Positions 13,601 through 25,649 of a DNA stretch of 64,000 bases are shown here, in pieces (the first letter of the stretch is position 1; every line of letters begins with the position of its first letter). The translations under genes were made by a program, and so were the position numbers. The notes beneath the pieces were generated by a model, which made no database searches, was not told where the DNA came from, and saw nothing but the letters and a program-made list of their open reading frames with translations. This DNA comes from Thozetella sp. PMI_491 (Eukaryota; Ascomycota; Sordariomycetes; Chaetosphaeriales; Chaetosphaeriaceae): positions 62,001-126,000 of the forward strand of contig MU270035.1 of the NCBI GenBank assembly GCA_021432635.1, read 5' to 3'.

Positions 13601-14870
13601 GATATATTAAACAGCTTATAAAGCGATTTAAAATACTAAAACTATAGTAGAGTAAGATAACCTTAAAAATATAGATTAAAAATAGCTCTTATATATTATT
13701 TTACTTGTTATAAGGAGTATTTACAAGTTATTTAAGGGCTAGATTTACTCTAGAGCTAATATAAATAATACTAGCGCTAGATTATATAATACTAGTAGTT
13801 TTACAATAGAATAGTGGTTAACTAGGTGTTTTTAAGGCTATTTAAACTATTTAGCTATTAAATATATTATTTATATTATAATAATATATTAAAATAACTA
13901 TTATTTATATATATATAATAATATTTTAAAGTGCTTTTAAACTAGCTTTAGATATATATTTCTATACTAAGCCCTTATAAAACAGCTTTTTTTCCTTAGA
14001 CTATACACAAGTTAAGGTTTTTTTTTTTTAAAAAAAAAGCGATTTTTACTATATATTTTAAAAGCTTTTACTACTCTAATACTTTTAGCTTATACTTTTT
14101 AGATTAAAACTACAACTATTATTACTATACTATTATAAGTAAGTTACTCTCTATATATATTTTACATTATAAAATCACTAATTATACTATTTATAATAGC
14201 TATCTCCTATTATATTAGTAAGGGCAATAAAAAAGCTGTCTATTACTCCTACTAGGGTTTTAACCCTATTAATAATCTACTAGTTAGTTTAACTCTTAAG
14301 TATTTTCTATCTAGTTAATTTTATATTAACACTAACTTTCTCTAAGATCCCCTTTAAGAGGAGGAGGCTCTTATAGCTAAGTAAAAGATAAGTTAATCCC
14401 TATTTATTTATAGATTTTTTATTCTATATTTAGCACTGGTTTAGTATTAATATAAGCTAATTAGTAATAGAATAATATTCCCTATATTACTTATATTAGC
14501 TATATCAGCTATAATAAGACAGTCTATTATATACTAGACCCTAGTAAGTAGCTCTTTTAGTATAATTATTTTACGCTTTAGCGTAGAGTTTTATAGGAGA
14601 TATTAACATAATAACTAGATTTATACAAGGATAGATACACTAAGTACTTAACTAATAACTATAACTACTCTAAAGTACCTACTACAATAAAGGGTGCTAT
14701 ATATATCTTTATAAAGATAATTTCTACTCGCTATACTAGCAAGATAGAGGATAAGGTAACTAGATTATACTTAAGCGCTAAAACTATAGCTAACTAACTA
14801 TATTAGGCCTATAAAAAGGCCTATAAACTAGCTAAAAAGGCTATTAAGAATACTAAGAAGGCGCCGGCTA
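7600..14870. repeat. RIP-degraded AT-rich repeat block (transposon remnant, family not identified)
   Basis: About 7.3 kb composed mostly of TA, AT, CTA and TAG strings. CpA and its complement TpG are almost absent, and CpG is very rare, while TpA is greatly over-represented. That is the expected product of C-to-T mutation at CpA on both strands, i.e. repeat-induced point mutation in Pezizomycotina. Every frame is full of stop codons and no long open frame remains. Short GC-bearing runs recur (for example near 9000 and 10240). The size suits one LTR or LINE-type element or a nested pair, but no reverse transcriptase, integrase or transposase motif could be read with confidence, and no matching long terminal repeats were found by eye. 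Confidence 0.85.
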
Positions 14871-15080
14871 AGGAGGAGCTAGACAAGCACGCGCTTTTAC
14901 ACGCCATCTTAGGAGAAGTACACGCTCTACACGCAGATCTTACTACTACCCACACTTAGGCGTAAAATTTGATAGGGTTTTTAGTCGTTCTATAAAAGTA
15001 AATACCCCTGGTCTAGCCCCCGCGCTTTTACGCTGGGAAATAGCGCAAAGCGCCAAATAAAACTTGCTTTTCCCGCGCCT
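14790..15080 (+). pseudogene. Less-mutated tail of the degraded element with a residual C-terminal coding end
   Basis: From about 14870 CA, TG and CG dinucleotides return abruptly. A frame ending at a TAG near 14959 reads KKAPAKEELDKHALLHAILG followed by EVHALHADLTTTHT, a charged helical C-terminus. Upstream the same frame is broken by RIP-type stops. This is probably the 3' end of the protein once encoded by the degraded element; I do not recognise the family. The GC-rich segment after it (to about 15080) is non-coding and may be the element's terminus. Confidence 0.45.
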
Positions 15081-15738
15081 AATCCATTTTACTCTCTGCG
15101 TGACCTTTGGTCAGACATATGCCTATAAGCCCCGCAGGGCCGCGATGTAGGTATGGCCGGAGCGTAGCGGAGACTATTTTAGTTTCAAGAGCGATGGGAC
15201 TCACAGTGAGTATGAATCAGTATTCCTACGATTCGCGAGGGTACCATTCGCTGCAATATACAGCCAATCAAACGTTGGACCACAGGTTGATCGTGCCTTG
15301 CTACAGAGAAGGAGTGCAAATATCATTACTCACTTCCCACCTCTTGTCTATACACTCATAGTTTGCAACTCTAATATTGTCCTAGTTAATACTACCTCTA
15401 GTATCGCCTATGGCTAAGAACCTTATTTTAGCTCGCCAAGGATCTTAAGTGAGGAATTTATAAATGTGTAGTTAATGAGCTTATTTTAATAATGCTAATA
15501 ACTAGTATAGAATATATCAAAGTTTAAACTCATTTGCCTTTGCAAGGTTATGCCTAGTTAGCAATTGCCAGAACATAGAACATGCTCCTCGTATGATTTA
15601 CTTGATCAATTGACTCTTCCTAAAATGCCAGGCATCCACTATGTAAGCTAAATGGACTTCTTTGTTTGGTCTAGCTCAGCCGTGGAGCTATCACCCATGT
15701 AAACACCTCCTTAATCCTTCCTTACACTATCGTGCTAT
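15081..15738. other. Intergenic DNA
   Basis: No gene or structured element recognised. One short open frame near 15107-15361 has no domain features and begins in element-flanking sequence. Confidence 0.4.
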
Positions 15739-16510
15739 CTATTTACAAGTAACCGAGATAGTCTTGCTATCAAAGGGGCAGGCGCCACTGACGCTGTTGG
15801 TTGCAAGCTGTCAAAAGGTTTAGAATATAATTTTAAGCCTAGAAACGGTATATCTAAAGCACTTACGTTGATGAAGCCACCGTCGCCCTTGCCAGTGAAC
15901 TTCGCGCCACTCTTTAGGTAAAAGCAGTCGTAGCTTTTCTTGATGTTAGCCAGAAGTAGGGGAAGAAAAGGTTGCTGAGAATACTCACTCGGTCTTGAGT
16001 GGGCCAGACTTGAAGTCGACCTTGGTCACTGCGCTAATCTTGGACTGGTCGTTGATTTCATAGCCCATGTTATAGCAGACAGCGCCCTTGAATGAAGCGT
16101 CGACCTTGATATTGGCCATCAGCTTGTCAACTGTAGCCTTGGTGAATGCCTCTCGTGCCTATATCTCGGAGTCAGAGTAAACTCGGCTGTACATTTTCGA
16201 TCGGGGAGCTCACGTCATTCCAGTTAGACGCCGCAGAAACGAGGCCCTTTATGGCATTCAATGCCTCAGTAGTAGCCCAAGATCCCGCGGCACCGGCCGC
16301 AGCAGTGATGATAGCGAGAGAAACGGGGTCAAGCTGGCGAGCACCAAGCTCAGAAGTCTCGGCGGCCTACGACAGTTAGATCTACAGGTTGTATCTTGGA
16401 CTCTCATAACTCACCTGGCGCGTAGAGAGACTGGCATCCACCTCAAGAGGAGCGGCAATGGTAGTCGAGCTGGCTGCGAAGACGCAAGCGGCGATGGTAG
16501 AGAAACGCAT
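15739..16510 (-). CDS. Small secreted four-cysteine protein (DUF7888-like)
   Basis: Five exons join in frame to 184 aa: 16415-16510, 16214-16366, 15989-16158, 15867-15933, 15739-15807. The ATG at 16508-16510 opens a signal peptide (MRFSTIAACVFAASSTTIAA), with a possible Kex2-type or diarginine-like site STRQ about residue 32. The mature part has an Ala/Gly-rich hydrophobic helix (LDPVSLAIITAAAGAAG) and then a C-terminal domain with four cysteines in the contexts AVCYN, YDCFY, GACPF and VTCK, enough for two disulfides. The build resembles small secreted fungal proteins filed under DUF7888, recalled from memory and not searched. Its function is unknown; effector or antagonist roles are guesses. 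It lies beside the RIP-degraded block, a common setting for lineage-specific secreted proteins. Confidence 0.75.
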
Positions 16511-18959
16511 TTTGAAGTAAGATGGTTGAAATTGAAGTGAAGAAGTTAAAGTTGTAGCACGGAAGCAAGCTGGCTGCTGTGGTAGTGAGTGTTGATGATG
16601 ATGCTGATGATTTCGTCGGAAGGGAAGTCACGACATGCGGTTTATATAGCTGTTGACAGCTCTAGTTCACAACTACTGACTGAAGTTATCCGCTGTTGAG
16701 AGCTCGTATAACTTCGTCGCATGAATTTCGAACCTCAGGGATCTGTGCAACCGGGATGCTGAGCCTGACTATAGATACCTAAACCGTGGAATTAAACTTG
16801 GCGTTTACCTAATGGGTCCTTCCTTTACCGTGGGTTCAATCCTTCCATACCTCACTTTAACGGCCAGAGGGGGAAATAAAGTTCAGCATAAGGCCCATAG
16901 AAGTGGAAACGCCGCCACATTGGGGGCTATGCTCAGGAGGCAGCGGGTGTCTGTTGTTTCTATAGAGGAAACATCGGTCCATCGTGGGCATAACATGAAA
17001 CGCATTTTGTGGGGTTGTGGAGGCTTTGATCCTATCCCAATGCCAGTGCCGATCTGCCAATCTGTTCAGTTTAGACTTTGGGCTGTGTTCGCGCGGGTGC
17101 GCGACTCACGATTAAATGGGGCGGTAAAGGGGACGACCCTAGTCGTGCATTAACCGTACCCAGCACTGACAAGGTAGGCAAATTTAGCTACAAGTAAAGT
17201 TTACTGGGGGAGAAGGCTACAGCCTCCTAGTTGATTGGCAATTGGCCAACCTACTCGTCTTGGCTCAAAAGAGAAACTGAAGTGTCTTTCAGCTTCTCTC
17301 TAGTTCTATAGCTCCCTAGCTCTCCAAGCACATCAGATTGATTAAGGTCATAATGCGCCCAAGAAGCTATGTACTGCTAATAATGGAACTTAGAATCGTT
17401 AAGAATTTAGTGGGATACGTGACTGGCTGGCTACCTATGGATAGATTGATTGACAGGCAGAAGACTTGTGCCACTAGCATCTCAAGGTTCAAATTGCCAT
17501 GATATATTGGCAAGTGTTAGATATCACAGATGTCTCCCAACGTCATTTCTTTCAAGACTTTACAGGCGAGACTTGCGCTTCTTTGGTTTCTAGGGCCCTG
17601 AGTGCGTTCTCATGAGACCTTATCTCTGCTATTACTTCATATTATCTGCCGGGTATACCTATCGCCCACGGCTTAGCCGTAGGGTGACTCTACACATATC
17701 TACTGGCTACAGAAGAAAGGCGACGGCTGATATGCTATGAAAACCAGACAACGAGGATCAGGATCTGCTTGAGGAAGTGACACAATCTATGGATGGACAT
17801 GCACTTTCCATCAAGATAGTGTTTATCGAACTACAGTGGCCAAAGTTCTCAAATGCTAATTTCTGGGGCGCGTTTTCCATGGCGCTATCGGTATGCGTTT
17901 AGAACGCGATTTCGGCAATTGGCGGGATGTGGCTTGCTTAGGTATTGCCGCATTGCAGGTTGTCGCGTGACCTTCGAAAGCCGCTTCGGTGCCGACCCGG
18001 TTGTTGGGCCTGACCGACACGGGCATATCTCCAACAACTGATCTTGGTGGGGTCATGTTGTGCCGCTCTGCATGATAATGGTGGCAATTTGGAACCATGC
18101 CGATCGAAGTGTTCAATCTAACTATAAATCAAGGTGCCGGTTGAGCCTCCTTTCCCTGCGTTGACCGTATATGAAACGAATATCCGCTCGTAGGCAAGTC
18201 TCACCTCGCTAAAGCACAAACTCGAATGCTTAAAAGTTCTTTGTAGCTGCGGCTATGACCTCGATCCGTTTCCAGCGAGTATCTCCAAAATGATATGGCG
18301 CTCCAGAACGCACGGATAAGACGGCACCATCCCCAGTCTTCACAACCTCGATTAGGCAACGCTGAGTAGTATCACTAGCCTCTCAACTAGACTGTTGGGG
18401 CAAAGCACATGCAGAAACGCGTGGCGGGACGTCCAATGAGAAAGGAGCGGCAGATGCTCTTCCATAGATGACTCCCTCCTGCATTGGCAGTCCGGTCGCG
18501 GATTGGGCTCGCTTAGGCCCTGCCGATCGGCAGTCGACAGCACACCCGGCCCCGGACAGCGCCTCCGGTCGCGTTGCTTGGTCTGGTTCCTGGTTCCCTG
18601 CCCGGAAGGTGGAGCTTGTCTAGACTTCGATCCCGTCCATACCTCCCGCAACGAGCGAATCGGCCACGATGTGAGCAGTCCCTAGCTACGAAGTTTCGGG
18701 CCGCTTGCCGTGGAGACCGCTCTGTAGCTTGACCGGAGCCTGTACGGGTTCGGCTTCGGTAGCCCCGCCTATGTCGTGCACCTATCATGTAAAGCTTGTA
18801 CTCGGCGGCAGGCTAGTCTCACCACCAAGTATATATCAGTTCTTTGGTCTTGGGACTAGCCGTGGTAATCGGTCGTAGTGGCTAAGTCGACTTCTCTCGT
18901 TACCGAGTGCTTCTAGTTACGCCCTTTGAGATTTGACTTTGTTATCTATTCTCTTCATC
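16511..18959. other. Long intergenic region upstream of the ABC transporter
   Basis: About 2.4 kb with normal composition. Open frames on both strands (for example near 16812-17153 and 18352-18788) have no recognisable domain, no plausible intron context and overlap each other on opposite strands, so I do not call genes. The last 500 bp contain a short repeated CGG-bearing motif described separately. Confidence 0.45.
18491..18737. promoter_or_regulatory. Repeated TCCGGTC motif upstream of the ABC transporter
   Basis: The decamer TCCGGTCGCG occurs at 18491-18500 and again at 18564-18573, and its core in reverse, GACCGGA, at 18731-18737. All lie 220-470 bp upstream of the transporter ATG. Zn2Cys6 regulators commonly bind CGG triplets, so these are candidate sites for the regulator encoded at 25650-28054. 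This is inference; the region is GC-rich and chance copies are possible. Confidence 0.3.
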
Positions 18960-21900
18960 ATGCTTCGCTGCAGCGGTGATGACACAATTGGTCCGGCGCT
19001 GGACTCCTCTCTCTTCAGCTCCGGCTGTTACAACTTCGACTTCACGTTGGTCTTCGAGGACGTGATTTCTTCCCTCCTTCCCTGTGGTATTCTTCTTATA
19101 CTATGCCCTTGGAGATTGCGTGTCCTTAGTCGCCGGTCGGCTACAGTGCGATGGCCACTGCTTCGCGCTCTGAAATGGGTAAGTAATATCGAGTCACTAG
19201 TCTCAACAGCCTTGTAAATACGGGGCGTACTGACACTACCTGCAGCTCGGTTTCGGAACTCTAGCTATCTCTCAGCTCTCATTGCTGTTAGTTCAAGGAC
19301 TGTACGATGGTACTGTTGTCCAAACTACAATTGCAGCCGGTATCCTATCCCTATTGTCGATTCTTGGTCTGGTCGCCCTTTCAGACTACGAGCATTGCCG
19401 TTCCATAAGTCCATCCATAATCATCCAAATATTCCTCCTTCTTTCAACGGTGCTCTCATTACCGACCCTTCGGACCATCTGGCTCCTTGGGAGTGCCTCT
19501 ACGACTGCGGCTCTATATACCCTAACGTTCTCATTGCGCATCGTGCTCCTCGCTTTAGAATCTGCGCCAAAATGGAAGCACACAGTCGAACCTCCAGAAC
19601 TGATACCACCCGAAGAAACCCAAGGCATATTTGGCCACACGTTCTTCTGGTGGTTAATCCCGATGTTCATGAAGGGCTATACCCGGGACCTGACGATGAA
19701 AGACCTCGTTATCATCGATGATAATATTAAGGGTGATCAGCTTTACGAAAGGTTTATTGTCTCATGGAACTCAGGTACGCACGACTGAAAAGCAGAATCT
19801 AGCGTTTAACGAGCTCTTGGCTAAAAAGATACAGTCAACCAGACAACCAAGCACTGCCTCACCCGCGCTGTCTTCAAGACGTTCTTCCCCGACTTCAGCC
19901 TCGCTACCATTCCATGCCTCTTCTACGCAGCATTCGGTCTGGCGCAGCCGTATCTCATCAACTCCATGATCACATACGTCACATTCCACAAATCCTTGCC
20001 CGAAAACTACGGATATGGCCTCATCGGAGCATATGCCCTCTGCTATATAGGAATAGCCGTATGTATTGACACTCCGGCGAAAACGAGTAGATTTATTCAC
20101 ACGTATCCTAGCTCTCCGCTCGATTCTGGATGCAAATTGCCTTTCGAACCATGGCAAAGATCCGAGGCGCCCTCGTCACTGCAATCTACCGGAAGATGCT
20201 TGCCATCAGGGCAGAGAGCCGAAATTCTTCGGCAGCTATGTCCCTAATGAGCACCGATGTCGACAGAATTACGATGACGACCTTCATGTGTGTCAAACTG
20301 ATTCCGGATATAGTACAGCTCATCGTCGCCCTCATCATCCTCGGAATGAAGCTTGGGGCAACAACAGTCGCCCCCATCATCCTCTGCATTATCTGCATTG
20401 GCATTGCAGCCCGCATTGGCAAGCTCGTTCCGCCACGACAGCGCCGCTGGATGATGGCCATCCAAAAACGCGTCGGTATTACCGCGGATATCATCGGGGC
20501 GATGAAAGGCGTCAAGGTGGCTGGCCTTGGCGTGAACGTCGATAAGCAAATCGACGGCCTGCGGGACTATGAGATCGACCGCTCTGTTCAGTTTCGAAAG
20601 ATGCAGATTGTAACCCAGATTTTGGGCACGTCTCCAACTCTCTTGCTCCCCGCTGTCACTTTCACCGCATACGCTATCGCCCAAAAGGTCTCCGGAAGCA
20701 GTGACTTTGACATTGCAAAAGCGTTCACGGCTCTGAGTCTACTGAATATTCTCATCGTACCCCTCATGGATATGACTCAGGCATGGACGAGCCTGTCGTC
20801 AGCCTTGGCTTGTCTCGACAGGATACAGTCCTTCTTGTTGAAAGAAGATCGCGTTGACTATCGAATCTTGGCTTCAAATTCGAGGAGCAGCTCGTTTTCC
20901 AAGACTGAGACAAAAGCTAACTCTTTCGATGAGCAAAGAGCCGATGAGGCGGTCATCAAGATTCGAAAAGGATGCTTTGGCTGGAACAAAGAGTTGGACG
21001 TCGCAACTCTCGAAGATATTGATCTCGATATTATGCCTGGAAAGCTAATGATGGTCGTGGGTCCTGTGGGGTCGGGCAAGACGACCTTGCTAGAGTCCAT
21101 CATCGCCGAAGCACGAATCATCTCCGGCTCGGTCGAGGTCACAATTCCAGAGGAGATCGCCTACTGTGGCCAAGATGCGTGGCTACTGAACCAGTCCGTC
21201 AAAGAAAATATCTTGGCCTTTCAGGCGTACTCCGAGGACTTCTACCAAGATGTAGTGGAGGCTTGCCAGCTAAACGAAGACTTCCGACAGTTCCCGAAAG
21301 GTGATGATAGCATCATCGGGAGCCGTGGAATTTCACTGAGTGGCGGGCAAAAGCAGAGAGTAGTAAGTTTCAGCCAGAAAACCAATGTCGACGATCCACT
21401 GTGCTAACTACTTGACTCCTAGGCGCTCGCGCGTGCCGTATACAACCGTACACCTATCGTTCTTCTAGATGACGTGTTGAAGGGCCTAGATGCGGACACA
21501 GCTTCCAAGTGCTATGCAGCGCTTCTTCTTCCTGGTGGGTTGCTTCGCCGAAGCCGCATCGCTGTCGTTTTAGCTACCCACAACGGTTAGTCAAAGACCT
21601 TCTGGCTTCAAAAGCCACATATTTTTATTACTATATCTAACAAGAACAAAGTTCAACTGCTGCCACACGCAGATCACATCGTAGTTCTCGGTAGAGATGG
21701 TCGTATCGCGCAGCAGGGGTCATTTGACGATCTTAACTCATGTGCTGGATACGTTCGCAGCTTGGCGCTCATCAAATCCACCACTAAGGAGACTGAGGTC
21801 ACTATTGCAGAGGACTGGCGAGAAGAACAATCAGAAAAGAGAGCCGTGATCGAAAAGGTATCCCCCGCGGAGCGTGCAACTGACGTGGACGCAAAGCGGA

Positions 21901-23955
21901 AATCCCGAGGCAAGCGCAACTCCGACGCTCTCTTCTCGTACGTTAGGTCCATGGGTAAAGTATACTTCCCGATCTTCTGCGTCTTTACCATCTTCAATAT
22001 CGGATTTCGAAGTGCACAGCGTAAGTATAATTCCTTTCATCTTTGAAATCAGCTGCCTAGTCTCTAACCTGCGGAACCAGCTCTGTGGCTCAAGATTTGG
22101 ACCTCGGCGAACCAAGAGGATCCGGGATCAAAAATTGGTTACTACACTGGTGTCTACATCTTGCTGGGTTGTCTGAGTGTTGTGTTCCTCGCCCTTCAAT
22201 TCTGGTACGTCTTATCGCCATATCGTGAAAGAAGGTTGCTCACAGCCGCAGGACATTCATGATCCTCATTGTCCCGCACTCTGCGAGAGTGTTGCATCGC
22301 AGGGTTCTTACAGCAGTCATGCAGTAAGTCTAATGGAATTCGCTTCTTCAGAGAAAATATGAAACTGATATTGACAATAGTGCTCCCTTGGCATTTTTCG
22401 TAATAACGGATACCGGAGAGATCGTCAATCGGTGGGCGGACTTGTATACAACGATCCTGGCTCGAACTAACCCCTCGATAGGTTCAGTCAAGACATGACC
22501 CTTGTGGATATGCCATTGCCACAATCGTTCTTGCAGAGCTACTCCCGTGAGGCTGCCTCCCTAGTTATAGTTACATCAACAAGTACACTGACCCAATGCA
22601 GAGGTTGTCAATGCCCTTGCGCAAATTGCATTGACATGTGTTGGCTCTGGCTGGCTAGGTCTTTCACTTCCGGTCGTCTTCTTCGTGCTCTTCTGTTTAC
22701 AGAAGTTCTACCTTCGCACGTCTAGGCAAATGCGTCTGCTCGACCTTGAAGCAAAATCACCGCTCTATTCGCATTTCATCTCTTCGTTTTCCGGGCTGAG
22801 CACCCTTCGCGCGTACGGCTGGACCGCCATGGCCAAGGGAGACAACCTGCGGTATCTCGACGAATCACAGCGGCCGTTTTACCTCTTACGATGCGTTCAG
22901 AGATGGCTAACTATGGCGCTTAATCTCATCGTCGCCGGTCTGGCTGTGCTTTTGGTGGGGCTTACCATCGCGCTCAAGGATTCGATCGACCCCGGCTACC
23001 TCGGAGTCGCTCTTACGAGCGTTATGAACATAGGCCAGACATTGAGCCAGCTCATGCAGTCATGGACGCAAGTCGAGACGAGTCTCGGTGCCATCACCCG
23101 CATCGACCAATTTTCGGCCGAGACGCCGAGGGAGCCAGACGGCCCGGATATGCCACCTGCAAAGTGGCCAGCCAAGGGTGCTATCAATATCTCAGGGCTA
23201 TATGCGAACTATGGAAATCACACCGTGCTAACTAATATCAACCTAAATATCCTACCCGGCGAGAAGGTAGCGGTATGCGGGCGTTCTGGTAGCGGAAAGT
23301 CGACCCTAATCAGTCTTCTTCTCAGGCTCTACGAGCCAAGGGAGGGACAGATTGTCATTGATGGAATCGATACGTCAACTCTCAATCTTAACGCGCTTCG
23401 TCAATCTCTTGTAGCCTTGCCTCAAGACCCCATGTTCTTGGCCGGAACTGTCCGCTACAATTTGGATCCGCTGTCTAGACATTCCGACGAGGGCATCACC
23501 ATGGCCCTTCAAAAGATGGGCATCAAGGAGGTTATCGATGAGAAGGGTGGCTTAGATACCGAGCTCAATACCGACTGGCTGAGTGCTGGGCAGAGACAGC
23601 TGTTCTGTCTCACTCGAGCGATGCTGCGAGATAGCAAGGTCATTCTTCTGGACGAGGCGACAAGCAGGTAAATGCCCCTTCAAAGTGAAGAGTTGTGCGC
23701 TGCGCAGAAGAAACGTTGCTAAATATTTCATCTTTTAGTCTGGATCGAGACACCGAAGCCCACGTCGACGACTTGATAAGGAAGGAGTTCGGCGACTGGA
23801 CGGCGATTGTGGTGGCACACCGCTTGAAGACAATTGCGGACTTCGACAAGGTCCTTGTGCTCCAGGATGGCCATGCGATAGAATATGACACTCCTAGGAA
23901 CTTGTTAGCGAGAGACAGTAAGTTTAGGATGATGTGGAAGCTGCAGGAGGAGTAG
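18960..23955 (+). CDS. Full-length ABC transporter, ABCC (multidrug-resistance protein) type
   Basis: Membrane exporter built TMD0-TMD1-NBD1-TMD2-NBD2 and split by many short introns. The ATG at 18960-18962 starts MLRCSGDDTIGPALDSS; the first intron is 19179-19245. An N-terminal hydrophobic TMD0 is followed by the linker GIFGHTFFWWLIPMFMKGYT typical of fungal ABCC proteins. NBD1 (about 21050-21600) has Walker A GPVGSGKT, signature LSGGQKQRV and Walker B IVLLDDVLKGLD, with Asp in place of the usual catalytic Glu. NBD2 (about 23270-23950) has Walker A GRSGSGKST, signature LSAGQRQLF, Walker B VILLDEATSS and the H-loop VVAHRL. Such asymmetric sites are normal in this family. Substrates are typically organic anions, conjugates or secondary metabolites exported at the plasma membrane or vacuole. 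It is the first gene of the 19-36 kb run and could export that cluster's product. The coding sequence appears intact. Confidence 0.93.
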
Positions 23956-25649
23956 AAACCATCCCTTTCATAGTTAGAAGGAACGCCAAGGTGGCAGGGG
24001 GATTTCTTATCGATGACTGCCAATTGGCAATCAAGTACTTAATTACGAGCGGCTAGACACAAGAATGGGTGCTTTTATGAATGCAAGTAAAATGGGGTTC
24101 ACCACCGCGGCTATGGATGATGAAATACCGAAGGGTAGGTATTTCCTAGAGGCTTCGTCATTGGGTGAGGTGTGTACGAACAACTCGGCGGCCTAGTTGG
24201 CGCCTAGTTGGCCGCGGTGTGATTAAAGAGAACAGTTGGTCCCGGTCGTTCAATCTCAAGTTCGAGACAGACACACACTACCTCTGCACAAGGATGAGGT
24301 TGAGCAAAATCCATCTAAAGTATTTTTTTTTAACTTGGCGCAATCGGCACAACTCAGACTTGACTCATGTCAAAGAAATGTGTCCTTGCTCCGGAAGCTT
24401 CCAGCGGGCTGACTGGAAGTGGGAGGGACGAGACAAGAGGCCCCGGGGTGTAGATATTATCAACGAGAACTATCGTGGGGTCATTCAGGACAATAAATAA
24501 CCTAGGTCCTTTAGGTACCTATCCAGCAGGAGAAGTCCCTCTTGAAGGAATTTAACCGCGAACTGCCGGCGAAGGAGGCGAGGCAGACGCTATCTTTTGA
24601 CACTTTGTAGTGAAAATAAGGACACATTATAGGCTAATAGGAGTCGAGATGTAAATTTTATGCATGCGGTGACACCAAATCCTTTATTTCGTGGGGCACG
24701 TCGAACCCCAGCGCGGGGTGATCATTTTGTCACTGCGCGATCGAAAGAGTGGGTAAGGTCGTGTAACGGCTAGCTGACTGTAAGTTCCCCATTTCAAAGG
24801 AATGGAAGAACAGGTAGCGTTTTGGTGGCTGAGATGACAGAGATAAACTACAGCAATGGAGTGGAATGCGTTGGATTGGGCAGGCCTTCGGGCCAGTTTC
24901 GGAGAACGTCAATGTTTCAACCCACACTAAGACAGCTAGAAAGCGCCGAATGACAACTAGAGAGAGGACGGATATCTGTCTAGTACCGCAGAAAGACGAA
25001 ATGGTATCTCTTGTGTCACAAGCCTGGCTACCACAGTTGTTGCCGAATACTACCAGTTCTGCTGCATCCTCGCCTCGTTACGACTCGGGCCGGGCCACGA
25101 AGACTAATGGGTCTGATCGGCGCATTTTTCGGTCCGAGGTCACAACGGTGCATCCTTGCGAGGGACAAGCAAATCCCTGAACCAAGACAAGCCTTTTTAG
25201 GGGTCCTCCCATTGTCGAGGTCGAGACGTGCATAGCAACGGCCTCCCACGGCGCTCGTTCCTGCGCGACAGCCTCTGATGTCATTGTGCATATGCGGCAT
25301 GCTGCGCAGCCAAAGAAAAGCTGGCAGGCGCAGGTCATGCTGACCGGTACCGTCGGTGATGCCGCTGATTGGCTGGTGCCAGGGGGCCGTCGCATTACTT
25401 CCCCGCCACCTACGTACCGTCCCGGCTGGAGACCTGAAGCCTTCGTGACCCCCAATCGCTGAAACATAGAAGTTAGATGTGGCTGCTCCTCATATCCCCC
25501 TCCAAAAAAAAAACCCCCCTTCAAAAACAGGGTGGCTCGACCTGTCGATCTGCACCCCTGTGCCGCAGTCCTAGTCCTATGCCGTAACCTGGTTGAAGCT
25601 TCGCTCGTCTCTGCTTTGTGTTCCTTTTTTATGCTTATCTGCGCGCGTC
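23956..25649. other. Intergenic region between ABC transporter and Zn2Cys6 regulator
   Basis: About 1.7 kb. Overlapping open frames near 24165-24500 and 25011-25524 show no domain or intron logic. A short homopolymer run (A then C) lies near 25506-25520. It should contain the regulator's promoter; no named site was recognised. Confidence 0.4.

Noticed and set aside
7600-14870. Possible reverse transcriptase or integrase within the AT-rich block
   Set aside because: Frames are too mutated; no motif could be read without assuming multiple substitutions. A de-RIP consensus from other copies is needed.
7600-14870. Mitochondrial DNA insertion or centromere as the cause of the AT-rich block
   Set aside because: The near-loss of CpA/TpG with normal flanks fits RIP better; no mitochondrial gene or tRNA was seen. 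A centromere cannot be excluded from sequence alone.
16812-18788. Several open frames of 60-113 aa
   Set aside because: Short, overlapping on both strands, no homology features.
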